Shown here piece after piece: positions 25,302 to 34,275 of a DNA stretch of 64,000 nucleotides. The number at the start of each line of letters is the position of its first letter. Position 1 is the stretch's first letter. The notes beneath the pieces were generated by a model that saw only the letters and a program-made list of their open reading frames with translations, had not been told where the DNA came from and made no database searches. The stretch is from an uncultured Pelagibacteraceae bacterium (GTDB taxonomy: Bacteria; Pseudomonadota; Alphaproteobacteria; Pelagibacterales; Pelagibacteraceae): assembly GCA_902516465.1 (NCBI GenBank), contig CABXZD010000002.1, positions 171,001 to 235,000 on the forward strand, given 5' to 3'. The position numbers and the translations under genes were made by a program.

Positions 25302-26563
25302 TTTAAATTTAAGACCTCAGCACATAGATATAAAGATCCAGTGATCAATAATAAATCTCCATCAGCTATTGGCACCGATTTAATTGCCTTCTCAATAGTT
25401 GGTTGATATTGGACATTAGGTATACTTTTAAATTTTTTTTTTAATTCTTCTCCAGTGATTGAATTAGCTTGATTAGGTATATTTGTTGTAGTTATTGAAG
25501 AAATATCTTTCAAATAACTAATATATTTTTCATGTTCCTTGTTTGCCATCATACCTATTATTATATGTTTTTTACAATCTAAACTTTTAAGATAATTATT
25601 TAATACTCTCGCTCCATCCTCGTTATGATCTCCGGAAATCAAAAACAAATTATTTTTAACTAATTTTTTTAATTTTCCAGAATTAATTTCTTGAAGTCTT
25701 GCTAAATTGTTAATCTTTTGTATTCCTCTTTTGATGTGTTCATCTTTAATACCCAAATTTAGAATCCTAAGGGTTGCTATAGCTGTTGAGATATTTTCAA
25801 GTTGAAATTGACCTCGAACATTTGGGTTTGGTAATTTTAATCCACCAAGCTTATCCTTAAAATAAAAAAAATTATCTTCTCTCTTTGAGTAAGAAAAATG
25901 TTCATTGTAAAAAAATTTATGTGATCGATTTTTATCAATATTTTTTTTAATAGAGTCCATTGTGCTTTTTTTATTTTGGTTCGCCACAATAATATTTGAA
26001 TTTAAAAGAGATGAGGTCTTTTCTAATATAATTTTTTCAATAGTCTTTTCATTTTCAGGTAACCAGTCTAAATGATCTTTACTAATAGAAGTAACAATGC
26101 TAGCTAAGTTTTTTTTTAATATATTAGTAGCGTCAAATCTAAAAAATAACCCAGCCTCGATTAGATTAATATTCTTTGGATACTCTGCAGCTTTATAAAA
26201 ATAACATGCTGTTAAAATCTCAAAAAAGGTAATTGGTAAATTGTCATTTATTTTTTCTACGGTTTCAAAAAGGTCTGCTAACTCATCATCTTTTAATTCT
26301 TGATTGTTAAAAATAAATCTTTCATTTATTTTTTGTATGTGGGGGCTGGTATAAACATTACATTTAATATTTGCTTCTTTTAAAATTGAATAGCATGCTT
26401 GAATAGTTGAATTTTTCCCATTTGTGCCAACTACATTTATAGCTTTAATCTTATTTTGTGGATTTCCAAGTTTTTTGCAAAGAATTAAAACTCGATCAAG
26501 GCTAAGATCAATTTCCTTAGGATGCAACTTGTGAAAGCGACTGAGAATTTTCTGTAATTTCAT
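25298..26563 (-). CDS. folC: Folylpolyglutamate / dihydrofolate synthase
   Basis: This 421-aa Mur-ligase-like enzyme adds Glu to dihydropteroate and to folates. Signatures are VVGTNGKNSTIQACYSIL (P-loop, GTNGKNS rather than GTNGKGS), YTSPHIQKINERF, SKDHLDWLPENEKTIEKII and GDHNEDGARVL. It overlaps accD by 47 bp in another frame, the accD-folC order common in alphaproteobacteria. The Lys that is usually carbamylated is not clearly identified by eye. Assignment is secure. Confidence 0.95.
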   Translation of the reverse strand: MKLQKILSRFHKLHPKEIDLSLDRVLILCKKLGNPQNKIKAINVVGTNGKNSTIQACYSILKEANIKCNVYTSPHIQKINERFIFNNQELKDDELADLFETVEKINDNLPITFFEILTACYFYKAAEYPKNINLIEAGLFFRFDATNILKKNLASIVTSISKDHLDWLPENEKTIEKIILEKTSSLLNSNIIVANQNKKSTMDSIKKNIDKNRSHKFFYNEHFSYSKREDNFFYFKDKLGGLKLPNPNVRGQFQLENISTAIATLRILNLGIKDEHIKRGIQKINNLARLQEINSGKLKKLVKNNLFLISGDHNEDGARVLNNYLKSLDCKKHIIIGMMANKEHEKYISYLKDISSITTTNIPNQANSITGEELKKKFKSIPNVQYQPTIEKAIKSVPIADGDLLLITGSLYLCAEVLNLN

Positions 26564-27446
26564 TTTCTTCAGTGCTTATAGCAGAATTTTTCTTTAACAA
26601 TATTGATAATAAAGTTCCAATTTTTTCAGCAAGATTTTTTCTCTCAATAATTATGTCTACAAAACCAGTTTTTTCAACATATTCACTTTTCTGAAAATCC
26701 TCAGGAAGCTCCTCTTTGACCGTGCCCTGAATTACTCTTGCACCAGCAAAAGCGATTAGGGCTCCTGGTTCAGCAATATGAATGTCACCTAGCATAGCAT
26801 ATGAGGCAGTAATACCACCTGCAGTTGGATCTGTAATACATACCAAGTAAGGAAGATTATGATTCTTAAGTTCATTAATTGCAAGAGTTGTTCTAGTCAT
26901 TTGAGATAATGAAATTAAACTTTCCATCATCCTCATTCCACCACCAGCACTAATGCATAAAAATGGAGTTTTATTTTCGATAGCATGTTGAATACCATAT
27001 AAAAAAGCTTCTCCTTCGGCAGCAGCCATTGAAGCTCCTAAAAAATCGAAGTCGGACGCCACAGCAGTAATTTTGATATTGTTAATTGATCCACTTACCA
27101 CCATCATTCCACAATCCATTCCAGTTTTTTTTCTTGCACTCTTCAATCTATCTTTATACGGTTTTGAGTCAGTCCATTTCAAAGGATCGTCTTTTGGAAC
27201 AGGTGTTTTAAAAATCTCATAATTATTTTTTCCAAATAAAATATCAAATCTTTGTCTTGGTTTTATGCGATGATGTTTATTGCAGTCGGGACATACCCAA
27301 AGGTTTTCCTCTAAATCCTTTTTTAAGATTGGTCCTTTACAACAAGATGTCCAATCACTATTAGCTATATCTTCTTTTGAGGCTCTTTTATGTATAGCAG
27401 TTTTAATTTTCTCACCTGCTTTTATAATTTTAGTAATCCAATTCAT
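26517..27446 (-). CDS. accD: Acetyl-CoA carboxylase carboxyltransferase subunit beta
   Basis: This 309-aa AccD pairs with AccA (also in this window) to transfer carboxyl from biotin to acetyl-CoA in fatty-acid synthesis. The N-terminal zinc ribbon is present: CCKGPILKKDLEENLWVCPDCNKHH, with four Cys. The crotonase-type core shows GASMAAAEGEAF and ISAGGGMRMMESLISLSQM, and DPTAGGITASYAMLGD. A short C-terminal Glu/Ser-rich tail ends it. It overlaps trpA by 4 bp and folC by 47 bp. Confidence 0.96.
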   Translation of the reverse strand: MNWITKIIKAGEKIKTAIHKRASKEDIANSDWTSCCKGPILKKDLEENLWVCPDCNKHHRIKPRQRFDILFGKNNYEIFKTPVPKDDPLKWTDSKPYKDRLKSARKKTGMDCGMMVVSGSINNIKITAVASDFDFLGASMAAAEGEAFLYGIQHAIENKTPFLCISAGGGMRMMESLISLSQMTRTTLAINELKNHNLPYLVCITDPTAGGITASYAMLGDIHIAEPGALIAFAGARVIQGTVKEELPEDFQKSEYVEKTGFVDIIIERKNLAEKIGTLLSILLKKNSAISTEENEITENSQSLSQVAS

Positions 27447-28246
27447 TTAATTTTATTTTTTAATCTCTTTACTACATTAGTAACATTTGTGACAACATTT
27501 TGTCTCTTTTTAATTGATCTTGTAATTTCTTTGCAAATAGCACTTCCAACAACTAATCCATCGGCTTTTTTTAATAATTTTATTGTTTTTTGTGTTATAC
27601 CGAATCCAATTACCACATTCTTTGATTTATTTTGATTTTTAATATTTTGGTATTCCTGAATTATTTTTTTTGGAGAAACTTTTAGTTTTCCTCCAGTAGT
27701 GGATAACATACTTATGTAGTAAATCATATCATGAGAGTCATTAATAATTTTTTTTTGTCTTATTTTTGAAGTTGTAGGTGAAATAAGCTGAATAAAACTA
27801 ATTTTATTTTTTTTACATTTTGATGCAAAAATTTTATTTTCTGGATAAGGTAAATCAACTACTATCAGACCATCAACTTTTGATTTCTTGCATTTTGTAA
27901 TAAATTTATTTTCGTTATATTGGTAGATCATATTATAATAGCCCATTAATATGACTGGCTTATTTTTTCTTAATTTTTTAAATTTACTTACAATAGAAAA
28001 TACATCATTTATTTTAATTCCATTTTTTATCGCTCTATAAGCACTTGTTTGAATTTGACCTCCATCTGCAATTGGAGTGTTATGTGGAAATCCCAGCTCA
28101 CAAATATCTGCATATTTTGAAATTGATTTTAAAATTTCTAATGATTTTTTTTTGGTGCTGTCACCCGCCACAGTGTAAGTAAGAAGAGCCGGTCTATTCT
28201 CTCTTTTCGATATTATAAAAGATTGGTTAATTAAAGAATTGTTCAT
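27443..28246 (-). CDS. trpA: Tryptophan synthase alpha subunit
   Basis: This 267-aa TIM barrel splits indole-glycerol phosphate to indole and G3P. The catalytic Glu is in CELGFPHNTPIADGGQIQ, the loop-2 Asp is in VDGLIVVDLPYPE, and the phosphate-binding VVIGFGITQKT closes the barrel. It directly abuts trpB (1-bp overlap), with which it forms the alpha2beta2 complex, and overlaps accD by 4 bp. The 3' half is strongly Lys/Ile-biased. Confidence 0.96.
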   Translation of the reverse strand: MNNSLINQSFIISKRENRPALLTYTVAGDSTKKKSLEILKSISKYADICELGFPHNTPIADGGQIQTSAYRAIKNGIKINDVFSIVSKFKKLRKNKPVILMGYYNMIYQYNENKFITKCKKSKVDGLIVVDLPYPENKIFASKCKKNKISFIQLISPTTSKIRQKKIINDSHDMIYYISMLSTTGGKLKVSPKKIIQEYQNIKNQNKSKNVVIGFGITQKTIKLLKKADGLVVGSAICKEITRSIKKRQNVVTNVTNVVKRLKNKIK

Positions 28247-29478
28247 TAATATTTACCTAATCTTTGTCTCAAAATATCTCTATCTTTTTTGGCATCACCA
28301 CAAGAATTAACAACTAAAATTGTATCCTTACTTAATTTTGGCGCAATTTTTATGGCTTCAGCAAAAGCATGACATGGTTCTAAACTTGGATTAAGTTTTT
28401 CAAATTTTGTTACCATCTTGAACGCATCCAAGGCTTCCTCGTCTGTTGCGTAAGTATATTTAGCTCTTTTAGTATCTTTTAAAAAACAATGGATAGGACT
28501 AACTCCAGGATAATCTAATCCAGCACTAATAGACTCAGTTTCATGGATCTGACCCTCATTATTTTGACAAACATAAGAAGCTGCACCATGTAAAATTCCA
28601 ATTTTAGCATTTCTACTTAAAGGAGCAGCATGTAATTTTGATTTTTTTGGACCACCAGCTTCTACCCCTATTAATTCAATTTGTTTTTTATCATAATTAA
28701 TAAATTCACTCCAAAAGCCATAGGCTGAACTTCCACCCCCAACACAGTTGATAAGTTTTAATTTTTTTGGAATTTTTTTAAATTCTTTTTTTATTTGACT
28801 TTTAAGCTCTCTTGAGATTTGGGCAGTTGACCATCCACAGATTTTAACAAAAATATTTGGACCGACAGTCGACCCTACACACATATGGGTATTATCGCAG
28901 TTCGAAACCCAATATCTCATACATTCACTCACCGCATCAACTAAAGTTTGGCTTCCAGAATATACCGGAATAATTTCTGCACCATTTTTTCTCATTGCAT
29001 CACAATTTGGTTTTTGTCTTTTAATATCTTTTGCCCCCATAAAAATTTTACATTTTAAACCAAATTTTTTTGCTGCCATACTGAGCATCTTTCCTGCATA
29101 TCCAGCACCAGTATCGCCTACAATAAATTTTTTCCCCATTGCTTTACAAATTAAGGCGTGAACAGTTGCATTATATATTTTATGAGCTCCACCATTTGCC
29201 TCAGAAACAACCTTGGCCCAAATCTGGCCCCCACCCAAATGATTAGACAAATTATCTAATTTGATAAATGACGTAGGAGATCCTACGTAATTTTTAAAAT
29301 AAAAGTCTCTCTTTGTTAAAAATTTTTTGTTCTTTCTTAGTTTTTGAAATTCTTTTGTTAGATCTTCTACAGGTTTTTTAAGAGTTTCAGGAATAAAACT
29401 TCCACCAAATTTCCCTCCCCAAAATCCATATCGATCGTGCTGATCGATCAATGGGATATTTTTTTTAAGTTTCATCAT
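28246..29478 (-). CDS. trpB: Tryptophan synthase beta subunit
   Basis: This 410-aa PLP enzyme joins indole and serine to make tryptophan. The PLP lysine is in EANGGAHKIYNA, the phosphate loop in VGGGSSAYGFW, and GDTGAGYAGKM (usually ETGAGQHG) lines the indole tunnel. The GDTGAGYAG wording differs at several places from the usual ETGAGQHGVA: the Glu109-equivalent catalytic residue appears as Asp. This may reflect a lineage variant. It overlaps trpF by 14 bp. Confidence 0.95.
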   Translation of the reverse strand: MMKLKKNIPLIDQHDRYGFWGGKFGGSFIPETLKKPVEDLTKEFQKLRKNKKFLTKRDFYFKNYVGSPTSFIKLDNLSNHLGGGQIWAKVVSEANGGAHKIYNATVHALICKAMGKKFIVGDTGAGYAGKMLSMAAKKFGLKCKIFMGAKDIKRQKPNCDAMRKNGAEIIPVYSGSQTLVDAVSECMRYWVSNCDNTHMCVGSTVGPNIFVKICGWSTAQISRELKSQIKKEFKKIPKKLKLINCVGGGSSAYGFWSEFINYDKKQIELIGVEAGGPKKSKLHAAPLSRNAKIGILHGAASYVCQNNEGQIHETESISAGLDYPGVSPIHCFLKDTKRAKYTYATDEEALDAFKMVTKFEKLNPSLEPCHAFAEAIKIAPKLSKDTILVVNSCGDAKKDRDILRQRLGKY

Positions 29479-30094
29479 TTAAATTTTTTAATTTATTCAA
29501 GAAAATTTCTATTTTGGAAACATCTTTTAATCCAGAAGTTTCTAATCCTCCAGATATATCAATAATATCAGCTATTTTTTTGTAATTTTCAAGATCATCA
29601 TCAACCTGAATATTCCCTGCCAACATTACATCTTTATCAATTTTTATATTTTCAATCAATCTGTGATCGAATGACATACTTTTCTCATACCCTTTACTAT
29701 CAAATAGATAAATATCAGTCACATCTTTGTATAAATTATGATTTTTTAGATCTTCAAAATCTTTTATTGTAAAAACAGTTATAATCTTTTTTTTATACTT
29801 ATTTTTTATCGATTTAATTTTATCAACACTACAGTCGTAAAGTTGATAATAGTCAAAAGGTAAATCTTTAATTTCTTCTAGGATATCATTTTTTGGATTT
29901 ACTAGGACCGCGACGTATAAAGTTTTTTTTTTATTAATTTTAAAAAGTTCTTTGAGTTTTTTTATTTCAATATATCTTCTTGATTTTGGGTAATTTACAA
30001 TAAAGCCTACAAAATTTGGAGGATTTTTGTGATTAACAATATAATTTAATATTTTAAGGTCAGAGACACCGCAGATTTTTGATTTTAGGATCAT
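29465..30094 (-). CDS. trpF: Phosphoribosylanthranilate isomerase
   Basis: This 209-aa TIM barrel isomerises PRA to CdRP in tryptophan synthesis. It starts LKSKICGVSDLKILN with the catalytic Cys in KICG, and ends with the phosphate-binding IIDISGGLETSGLKDVSKIEIFL, where the catalytic Asp is in the DISGG or equivalent strand. MLAGNIQVDD fits the strand-7 loop. It sits between pyrF (4-bp overlap) and trpB. Sequence is divergent but context and end motifs are decisive. Confidence 0.93.
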   Translation of the reverse strand: MILKSKICGVSDLKILNYIVNHKNPPNFVGFIVNYPKSRRYIEIKKLKELFKINKKKTLYVAVLVNPKNDILEEIKDLPFDYYQLYDCSVDKIKSIKNKYKKKIITVFTIKDFEDLKNHNLYKDVTDIYLFDSKGYEKSMSFDHRLIENIKIDKDVMLAGNIQVDDDLENYKKIADIIDISGGLETSGLKDVSKIEIFLNKLKNLNDET

Positions 30095-30765
30095 TGGTTT
30101 AAATGATTAACTAATGACAAAATATTCTTTTTAATATTTCCTTTAGTTATAGGTCGACCAATTACTAACCAATCACTTCCATTTTTATACGCTTGTTTTG
30201 GAGTTAAAACTCTTTTTTGGTCATTTATTTTTTTATCGAATCTGATTCCAGGAGTAATTATCTCTTTCTTAAATACTTTTTTAACTATACTTAACTCTTG
30301 AGCACTACACACAATAGCGTCAAGTTTTGCTCGATTTGCTAATTTTGCTTGGTGATAAACTAATTTCTTAACATCTTTATTAAAACCAATCTCTTTTAAT
30401 GCTTTGTTATCTAAGGAAGTTAAAATTGTTACACCAACTAATTTAATTTTTCCAGAAACTCTTTTACTAGACTTGAGGGCTTCTAAACCTGAACTTATAT
30501 GTATAGTTAAATAATTCACGTTAAGGTCTCTTATGGCTTTAATAGCAGATACACATGTATTTGGAATATCATTAAGCTTTAGGTCAGCAAATGTAATCTT
30601 ATTTTTTAAATTACATAAAAAATTTCTACCGTTTTTTGAGTTCAGAAATTCTAATCCGAATTTATACCCAATTTTTAATTTGGGACTCTGTGCCCTCTTA
30701 ATAATTTTTTTCACTTTAAAGATATTAGTGCTGTCGCAAGCGACAAATATTTTATTCTTTTTCAT
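30091..30765 (-). CDS. pyrF: Orotidine 5'-phosphate decarboxylase
   Basis: This 224-aa TIM barrel decarboxylates OMP to UMP. The catalytic network Asp-x-Lys-x-x-Asp is visible as FADLKLNDIPNTC near residues 59-71. VTILTSLD, the ITPGIRF strand and SDWLVIGRPITKG complete the phosphate site. It overlaps ihfB by 14 bp and trpF by 4 bp. Identity is secure. Confidence 0.95.
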   Translation of the reverse strand: MKKNKIFVACDSTNIFKVKKIIKRAQSPKLKIGYKFGLEFLNSKNGRNFLCNLKNKITFADLKLNDIPNTCVSAIKAIRDLNVNYLTIHISSGLEALKSSKRVSGKIKLVGVTILTSLDNKALKEIGFNKDVKKLVYHQAKLANRAKLDAIVCSAQELSIVKKVFKKEIITPGIRFDKKINDQKRVLTPKQAYKNGSDWLVIGRPITKGNIKKNILSLVNHLNQ

Positions 30766-31045
30766 TATTCAATTTTTTAAACAGATCTTTTGCCATTTTG
30801 AAGTGAATAGTTTTTTTTTCTGGTGTATTTACTTTCTCACCAGTCTTTGGGTTTCTCGAAATTCTTGCTTTTTGAGTATTTGTTGAAAATACCCCAAAAC
30901 CTCTTAATTCAACCCTTTCATTTCTTTTAAGCGTTTGTTTTATTTCGTGCAAAATTATTTGAGTAACTTTTTCTAAATCTTTTCTTAAAAAATTTGGATA
31001 GTTTTTTGAGAGTTGTTTTAAAAGTTTTGATTTTACAATAGCCAA
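30752..31045 (-). CDS. ihfB: Integration host factor subunit beta
   Basis: This 97-aa HU/IHF-family DNA-bending protein has the DNA-intercalating arm RISRNPKTGEKVNTPEKKTIHFKM and body LRGFGVFSTNTQKARI. Position directly after rpsA identifies it as IHF-beta rather than HU, as in other proteobacteria. It binds and bends specific sites as a heterodimer with IHF-alpha, affecting nucleoid structure and transcription. It lies 22 bp after rpsA and overlaps pyrF by 14 bp. Confidence 0.92.
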   Translation of the reverse strand: MAIVKSKLLKQLSKNYPNFLRKDLEKVTQIILHEIKQTLKRNERVELRGFGVFSTNTQKARISRNPKTGEKVNTPEKKTIHFKMAKDLFKKLNNEKE

Positions 31046-31067
31046 AACTTAAGTCTTATTAATTTTA

Positions 31068-32792
31068 TTATTTTTTATCATCTTTTTTCTTTAGATCCTC
31101 TGATAATGACGAAAATGGTAAATTTTTACCTGATCCTTCTGAACCATATTTTTCTAAAGCTTCTTTTTTTTCAATTTCTTCTAATAGTTTAATACTTAAA
31201 ACTACTTTTCTTTTATTCAAATCTAACTCTGAAATAGCACAGTCAATTCTTTCCCCACCAGTAAATCTTGACGTACGTGCATCTTGGGCCGAGATAGCTA
31301 TAGCGGATTTCTTGATATTGAAGTCCATTTCACAACCCTCTGGTCTAACTGTTAAACCTTTATTATCTTTTGAGATTATTTTAACAGTAATTGCTTGGTT
31401 AATTTTTTTATTTTTAAACCAATCTAAAGGGTCAGATTTGGTTTGTCTAAAGCCAACTCTAATTTTTTGCTCGGATGTTTTGATTTCTAAAACTTTTATT
31501 TTAATTTTATCTCCTTTTTTATATTTAGATAATTCTTCTTCGCCATTATTTAAGTATGTTAAATCATTACAATGTAAAAAAGCATCAACATCTAGACCAC
31601 CAACATTTACAAACAATGAGTATTCGTTTTTGTTAACTACTTCTCCATCTGTAACAGTTCCAACTGGATAATTTTTCTCAAAAATTTCAAAAGGATTATC
31701 CTGAGATAGTCTATGAGAAATTGCCACTCGTCTTTTATCTTTATCAATCTCTGTAATTACGCAGCTTATTTCATCTCCGACTTTAAACATTTTTTTTGCG
31801 GAAACATTTTTTTTAGTCCAGCTGAGCTCACTTGAATGTAATAAAGTAGTTAAACCTGGCTCGAGTTCACAAAATGCCCCAAAGTCCATAATTTTAACTA
31901 CTTTTGCTTTGTAAACTTTGTTCAGCTCATAATTCTCTATATGCTCAAATGGATCCGGAGACAATTGTTTAACCGAACAACCAACTTGCAACTTTTCCTT
32001 ATCAACTGAAATTACTTTAAGATCATGTTTTTCTCCAATGTTAAAAACTTCATCTGGATGGTTTACACGAGAATAAGAAATTTCTTGCAAGTGAACTAGC
32101 ACGTCAAGTTCGCCGTTTACATTGAAAAAACAACCAAATGAACTGTAACCTTTAACCTCTGCATTCTTAATAATATCACCTACTTTATATTTTTCTATAA
32201 TCTTGGCTTTATCCTCTTTTTTAAATGATGAAATAATTTCTCTTCGAGAGACACATGCATTTCCTCTCACTTTATCAAGTTTAATTAAAGCAAATTTTTG
32301 AGGCTCATTCATTAAGTGAGAAATATCTTTCAAAGGCTTATCACTAATCTGTGATCCTGGTAAAAACATCAAAGAACCGGTATCAATGTGTTCTACTATA
32401 CAGCCACCTTTACACTTTGATGTAATTTTACCCATTATAGGTTCATTATTTTCGTAAGCTTTTACAAGTTTATCCCACCCTTTAATTTTTTGGGCTTTGC
32501 TTGCTGAAACTAGAACTTCTCCATTCCTGTCCTCAATTTTTTCAAGCAAAACAGGTATTGTTTCTCCAATTTTAATTTTTTCAGATAAACCCATACTTTT
32601 TAATTCGTTGACATCTAATACAGGCTCACTTTTTAATCCCTCAACAAAAAGAAATACAAATTTGTCGGTTATTTTATTTATTTTCCCTTCAATTATTTTA
32701 CCCTCTTCAATATTAATTTTTGATAATTGACTGTTTAATAATTTTTCAAACTCTTGAGATGCGGGGTTTTTTAAATCTTTGTATATATCCAT
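31068..32792 (-). CDS. rpsA: 30S ribosomal protein S1
   Basis: This 574-aa protein has six S1 (OB-fold) repeats in order, for example GKINKITDKFVFLFVEGLKSE, GKITSKCKGGCIVEHIDTGSL, NAEVKGYSSFGCFFNVNGELDVLVH, KVVKIMDFGAFCELEPGLTTLLH, GEVVNKNEYSLFVNVGGLDVDAFLH and KIISKDNKGLTVRPEG. S1 brings mRNA to the 30S subunit. In a genome with many weak or absent Shine-Dalgarno sites it should be especially important. It has its own putative promoter upstream and leads rpsA-ihfB-pyrF-trpFBA-accD-folC. Confidence 0.97.
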   Translation of the reverse strand: MDIYKDLKNPASQEFEKLLNSQLSKINIEEGKIIEGKINKITDKFVFLFVEGLKSEPVLDVNELKSMGLSEKIKIGETIPVLLEKIEDRNGEVLVSASKAQKIKGWDKLVKAYENNEPIMGKITSKCKGGCIVEHIDTGSLMFLPGSQISDKPLKDISHLMNEPQKFALIKLDKVRGNACVSRREIISSFKKEDKAKIIEKYKVGDIIKNAEVKGYSSFGCFFNVNGELDVLVHLQEISYSRVNHPDEVFNIGEKHDLKVISVDKEKLQVGCSVKQLSPDPFEHIENYELNKVYKAKVVKIMDFGAFCELEPGLTTLLHSSELSWTKKNVSAKKMFKVGDEISCVITEIDKDKRRVAISHRLSQDNPFEIFEKNYPVGTVTDGEVVNKNEYSLFVNVGGLDVDAFLHCNDLTYLNNGEEELSKYKKGDKIKIKVLEIKTSEQKIRVGFRQTKSDPLDWFKNKKINQAITVKIISKDNKGLTVRPEGCEMDFNIKKSAIAISAQDARTSRFTGGERIDCAISELDLNKRKVVLSIKLLEEIEKKEALEKYGSEGSGKNLPFSSLSEDLKKKDDKK

Positions 32793-32825
32793 TAATAGTT
32801 ATTCTATTTTATTAAAAACTCACGA

Positions 32826-32854
32826 TCTATAAATAAATTTGAGGTTTTAATCAA
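32826..32854 (-). promoter_or_regulatory. Putative promoter of the rpsA operon
   Basis: On the minus strand: TTGATT, a 17-nt spacer, TATAGA (4/6 and 4/6), giving a start about 25 nt before the rpsA ATG. It is the only well-spaced candidate in the 122-bp gap between aroA and rpsA. Confidence 0.45.
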
Positions 32855-32914
32855 CTAAGAATTTAAATTAAAGATTTCCGTAAAATTCAAGTTATTAAGG
32901 GTTTTAGTGAGTTT

Positions 32915-34240
32915 TTAGTAAATTTTTGCTCCTAAAAATCTAACTTTTTCGAGGAATGATGGGAAAGAAGTATTTATTGCATCCTTATCAAAAATTTTCC
33001 AATTTCCTCCAAAACATAAGGCAGCAATTACACTTGACATAAAAACCCTGTGGTCTTTTAAAAAATTTTTAATTATTATTTTTTTTTTTATTTGAAAATT
33101 TGGATCACCGTATATTTTAATACTGTTACTATCGATCTTATTTTTTATTCCAATTTTATTTAAAATTTTGGATCCCCATATTAACCTAGGGCTCTCTTTT
33201 TGATTAAGTTCTGAGAGATTTTTAAAGTAAGATACGCCACTTGCTCTGGCAGCAACAAGAAAAATTAATAGAAATTCATCTATTGCCTCACTATTAAACC
33301 TAATTGGGCACTTTATAGGTTTAATATCTTTTTTACTTTTTATGATAATGTCAGCAATTTTTTCTCCTTTATAGTCTCTTTTGTTTTTAAGTTGAATATC
33401 TACACCCATTAATTTTAATATTTTTAAAATTCCAGATCTAGTAGGGTTTACATTCACATCTTTTATTTTCAATTTAGAATTTTTAGATAAGGCTGTAAGT
33501 ACTATGAAAAAAGCACTAGAACTAATATCGGATGGAATCTTATAATTAAATGCTTTGATATTTTTTTTTCCTTTAATCTTAATTAGATCAAATTTTTTGT
33601 TTTTTTTAATTTTAATAGGTAATTTCAAATATTTAAAAAATAATTCTGTATGATCACGAGATTTTTTTGCCTTAATAATAGTATTACCTTTTGTATTAAG
33701 TGCTGCTAACATTATACTACTTTTACTTTGTGCTGACCCTTTGTTTTCATAAAATTTGATAGGCTTTGGATCGCTCGTTCCCTTTATAAATATAGGCAAT
33801 TTTCCTGATTTACTCTTAAAATTTGCTCCAAACTTAGTCAAAGGTTTTGTGACTCTTAAAAAATCTCTTTTTGATAAACTTTTGTCTCCTGTTAACTTTA
33901 TTTTAGATTGAGAATGAACTAAAAGCCCAAGAATAAGTCTACTTAAAGTACCAGAATTTCCAGCATTTAAAGTAATTTTTTTTTTATAATTGAAACTATT
34001 TAAGCCTTTACTATTTATCTCACAATAATCTTTTTTCTGTTTTATTTTAACACCCATTTTTTTTAGACACTTCAAAGTATTTAGTACGTCTTCCGATTTA
34101 AGTAGGTTAGAAGCTCTTGATTTACCATAAGCCTGAGAAGCTAATAGTGCCCATCTTATTGAAAGACTTTTATCTCCCTCAATTTTAATCGATCTATTAA
34201 ATGGTTTAATTTTTTTGAAAATAACTACACTATTATTCAT
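32915..34240 (-). CDS. aroA: 3-phosphoshikimate 1-carboxyvinyltransferase (EPSP synthase)
   Basis: This 441-aa enzyme transfers enolpyruvate from PEP to shikimate-3-phosphate. Visible: KIEGDKSLSIRWALLAS near the start, LNAGNSGTLSRLILGLL, LTGDKSLSKRDFLRV, SAQSKSSIMLAALNTKG, and IPSDISSSAFFIV. The start ATG is the last of four ATGs in an 8-bp repeat (see repeat entry), 35 bp after lptB. Unlike the usual alphaproteobacterial order, no cmk follows before rpsA. Confidence 0.95.
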   Translation of the reverse strand: MNNSVVIFKKIKPFNRSIKIEGDKSLSIRWALLASQAYGKSRASNLLKSEDVLNTLKCLKKMGVKIKQKKDYCEINSKGLNSFNYKKKITLNAGNSGTLSRLILGLLVHSQSKIKLTGDKSLSKRDFLRVTKPLTKFGANFKSKSGKLPIFIKGTSDPKPIKFYENKGSAQSKSSIMLAALNTKGNTIIKAKKSRDHTELFFKYLKLPIKIKKNKKFDLIKIKGKKNIKAFNYKIPSDISSSAFFIVLTALSKNSKLKIKDVNVNPTRSGILKILKLMGVDIQLKNKRDYKGEKIADIIIKSKKDIKPIKCPIRFNSEAIDEFLLIFLVAARASGVSYFKNLSELNQKESPRLIWGSKILNKIGIKNKIDSNSIKIYGDPNFQIKKKIIIKNFLKDHRVFMSSVIAALCFGGNWKIFDKDAINTSFPSFLEKVRFLGAKIY

Positions 34241-34264
34241 TTATTCATTTATTCATTTATTCAT
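34238..34264 (-). repeat. Octamer repeat (ATGAATAA)x3 plus ATGAATAA at the aroA start
   Basis: On the minus strand, ATGAATAA is repeated with a period of 8, giving ATGs at 34264, 34256, 34248 and 34240. The last is the aroA start. Each upstream ATG encodes Met-Asn-Lys-stop, and every stop overlaps the next ATG as ATGA. Confidence 0.9.
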
Positions 34265-34275
34265 TGTTTCTAAAT

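Noticed and set aside
32815-32915. AAAACTCAC ... GTGAGTTTT inverted repeat flanking the aroA-rpsA gap
   Set aside because: The arms are 83 bp apart and the candidate rpsA promoter starts transcription inside the left arm, so they would not sit together in the rpsA mRNA. Could form only in readthrough.
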